Shown one piece after another: positions 62,856 through 64,000 of a DNA stretch of 64,000 nt (position 1 is the stretch's first letter; the number at the start of each line of letters is the position of its first letter). The position numbers and the translations under genes are program-made. The DNA comes from Sphingobacteriaceae bacterium DW12 (GTDB lineage: Bacteria; Bacteroidota; Bacteroidia; Sphingobacteriales; Sphingobacteriaceae), in NCBI GenBank assembly GCA_000783305.1, contig JROE01000007.1, forward strand, positions 248,001 through 312,000, read 5' to 3'. The notes beneath the pieces were generated by a model. That model did no database searches. It was not told the origin of the DNA and was given only the letters and a program-made list of their open reading frames with translations.

Positions 62856-64000
62856 ATGAAAAGAAAATTGTTATTTGGAGAACGTATGCTTTTGGGTGAT
62901 GGAACAGAACCTTTCAATGCGGTTATTCCATTTAGACTAAAAGGATCGTTTGACGAAGCAGCCATTCAACATGCTTTATTTAGAATTCAAGAAAAACATC
63001 CTTGGCTAAAAGCACTTATTAGTCATGATCAAAAACAAATACCTTGGTTTGAAGTACCTCAAAAGGGTATTCCAATACCAATACGCGTAATAACCAGAAA
63101 AACAGATGATGATTGGTTACATGAATCAAAAAAAGAATGGAATACATCATTTGATGGTCATAAACTGCCCCTGATAAGATTCATCTGGATAAAAGGACAA
63201 GAAGTTTCGGATATGCTGTTGGTTTTTCACCACTGTATATGTGATGGTGGTTCTGCGATGTCCTTGTTGCGCGAATTTCTAGCCGTACTGGACAACCCTA
63301 CTGTGGATATTGGTATAGAGAAGCCCATATTTGGTATTCAGGACGTCGTTCCTCAAAGCTTACTAACTAATCGCAAACAACAATTCAAAGCCAAGTTTAT
63401 CGGCCGTTTGGCCGCTACTGCTATTAAATTTATTCCTATTGGCAAAAGAACAGTCGAACGTAAAGAAGACTACCTGATTCACTGGAAATTTGACAAAGAA
63501 TTAAGCAGACAAATCATCAACCATTGCAAATCAAAAGGTTTCACAGTCAACACATTCCTATGTGCGATCTTACTTCAAGCATTTTCAAAAGTAAGAGGAA
63601 AGGCAGCTTTCAACAAAGTCTCCTGTCCTGTGGATATTAGAAGATTTGCCCCACAGATAAAGGACGATCATCTTTTTGCATTTGGACTCATGATAGTATT
63701 ATCCTCGAATAAAAAGATAGGTTTCGAAGACAATCTACATTTCATGCAAGAAAGCGTAGACCGCAAAACCACCAAGCTCAATCCCTACATCACCATGATG
63801 GTTATGGAATCAGCACATGATGCTTTAGATAATTTTACCAAGTTATTAAAAAATGGAAAATCATCGAATGATTGTATGTTTTCAAATTTAGGTCGCATTC
63901 AAATTCCACATGAGTATAAATCCTTTACATTGGACACTATTTTCAGTCCAACTGTCATCGGTCCATTGGGAAATACGACTACACTTATAACATCCACCTT
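62856..64000 (+). CDS. Condensation/PapA-like acyltransferase (truncated by the window)
   Basis: The open frame starts at the ATG at 62856 and has no stop before the right edge (about 381 residues). The motif HHCICDG at residues 125-131 matches HHxxxDG of the condensation/chloramphenicol-acetyltransferase-like acyltransferase superfamily (PapA, wax-ester synthase, NRPS condensation). The N-terminal FGERMLLGDGTEPFNAVIP opening is like PapA-type acyltransferases. It would esterify a hydroxyl of the glycosylated polyketide with an acyl group from an ACP or CoA. It follows the glycosyltransferase gene by 3 bp. Confidence 0.82.
   Translation, partial: MKRKLLFGERMLLGDGTEPFNAVIPFRLKGSFDEAAIQHALFRIQEKHPWLKALISHDQKQIPWFEVPQKGIPIPIRVITRKTDDDWLHESKKEWNTSFDGHKLPLIRFIWIKGQEVSDMLLVFHHCICDGGSAMSLLREFLAVLDNPTVDIGIEKPIFGIQDVVPQSLLTNRKQQFKAKFIGRLAATAIKFIPIGKRTVERKEDYLIHWKFDKELSRQIINHCKSKGFTVNTFLCAILLQAFSKVRGKAAFNKVSCPVDIRRFAPQIKDDHLFAFGLMIVLSSNKKIGFEDNLHFMQESVDRKTTKLNPYITMMVMESAHDALDNFTKLLKNGKSSNDCMFSNLGRIQIPHEYKSFTLDTIFSPTVIGPLGNTTTLITST

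Noticed and set aside
1-64000. CRISPR array, insertion sequence, prophage, integrase or plasmid genes
   Set aside because: I saw no regularly spaced identical repeats, transposase or phage-structural motifs, or replication genes anywhere in the window.

Overview
The window comes from the chromosome of a Bacteroidota bacterium, most likely in or near Sphingobacterium or Pedobacter. The reasons are the moderate to low G+C content, Bacteroidota-type promoters (TTTG, then about 20 nt, then TAnnTTTG), scarce Shine-Dalgarno sequences, TonB receptor/lipoprotein pairs, DUF3857, DUF4286 and DUF983 proteins, and a PUFA-synthase-like polyketide synthase of a kind found in this phylum. I saw no insertion sequence, prophage, integrase, rRNA or CRISPR array.

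Layout. 1-2041: the end of an Mla-type lipid-transport operon (MlaE end, MlaF, MlaD). 2204-4031: RluA-type pseudouridine synthase, a small CxxC membrane protein with a DUF983 protein, and a DUF4286 protein. 4136-8423: an operon of an S9-peptidase-like lipoprotein that has lost its catalytic Ser and His, a sensor kinase and an OmpR-type regulator. 8568-12972: greA, HIT protein, DedA, ppa, CNNM/CorC protein, rsmE. 13092-15648 (minus): DUF3299 protein plus an ABC permease with a His-rich loop and its ATPase, possibly for metal. 16034-20347: a TonB receptor (TTG start) and a beta-helix lipoprotein, preceded by 11-bp direct repeats that look like Pho-type operator half-sites. 20393-24123: a transglutaminase-like protein and a beta-barrel protein between two long noncoding stretches rich in repeats and palindromes. 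24124-28724: dnaX with an A11 slippery run, rlmB, and a DEAD-box helicase. 28896-33780: tandem duplicates of OmpA-family and universal stress proteins. 34186-44541: alaS, a TlpA-like protein, an orphan PhoB-like regulator, two DUF3857 proteins, an AraC regulator with an HMA-like N-terminus and a lipoprotein. 44889-44962: tRNA-Pro(TGG). 45076-47244: a secreted beta-helix protein.

The main attraction is the plus-strand operon from 48087 to beyond the right edge. It encodes a 2336-residue synthase (two PfaD-like FMN TIM-barrel segments, KS, AT, ACP, ACP, KR), a 1425-residue synthase (KS, AT, DH, fused phosphopantetheinyl transferase), a free ACP, an alpha/beta hydrolase, a fusion of two GT1-type glycosyltransferases, and a condensation/PapA-type acyltransferase cut by the window end. 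Together these supply every activity needed to build iteratively a reduced or partly unsaturated acyl chain, release or transfer it, glycosylate it (possibly twice) and acylate it. I infer that the product is a glycosylated, acylated polyketide lipid. I do not recognise this gene order as a characterised pathway.

Other observations worth testing are the dnaX slippery run, where both alternative frames stop within six codons; the pseudo-peptidase placed in a two-component operon; the 11-bp repeat arrays at 15934-15983 and 22016-22075; a perfect 30-bp palindrome at 22312-22341; and an element shared by three promoters.
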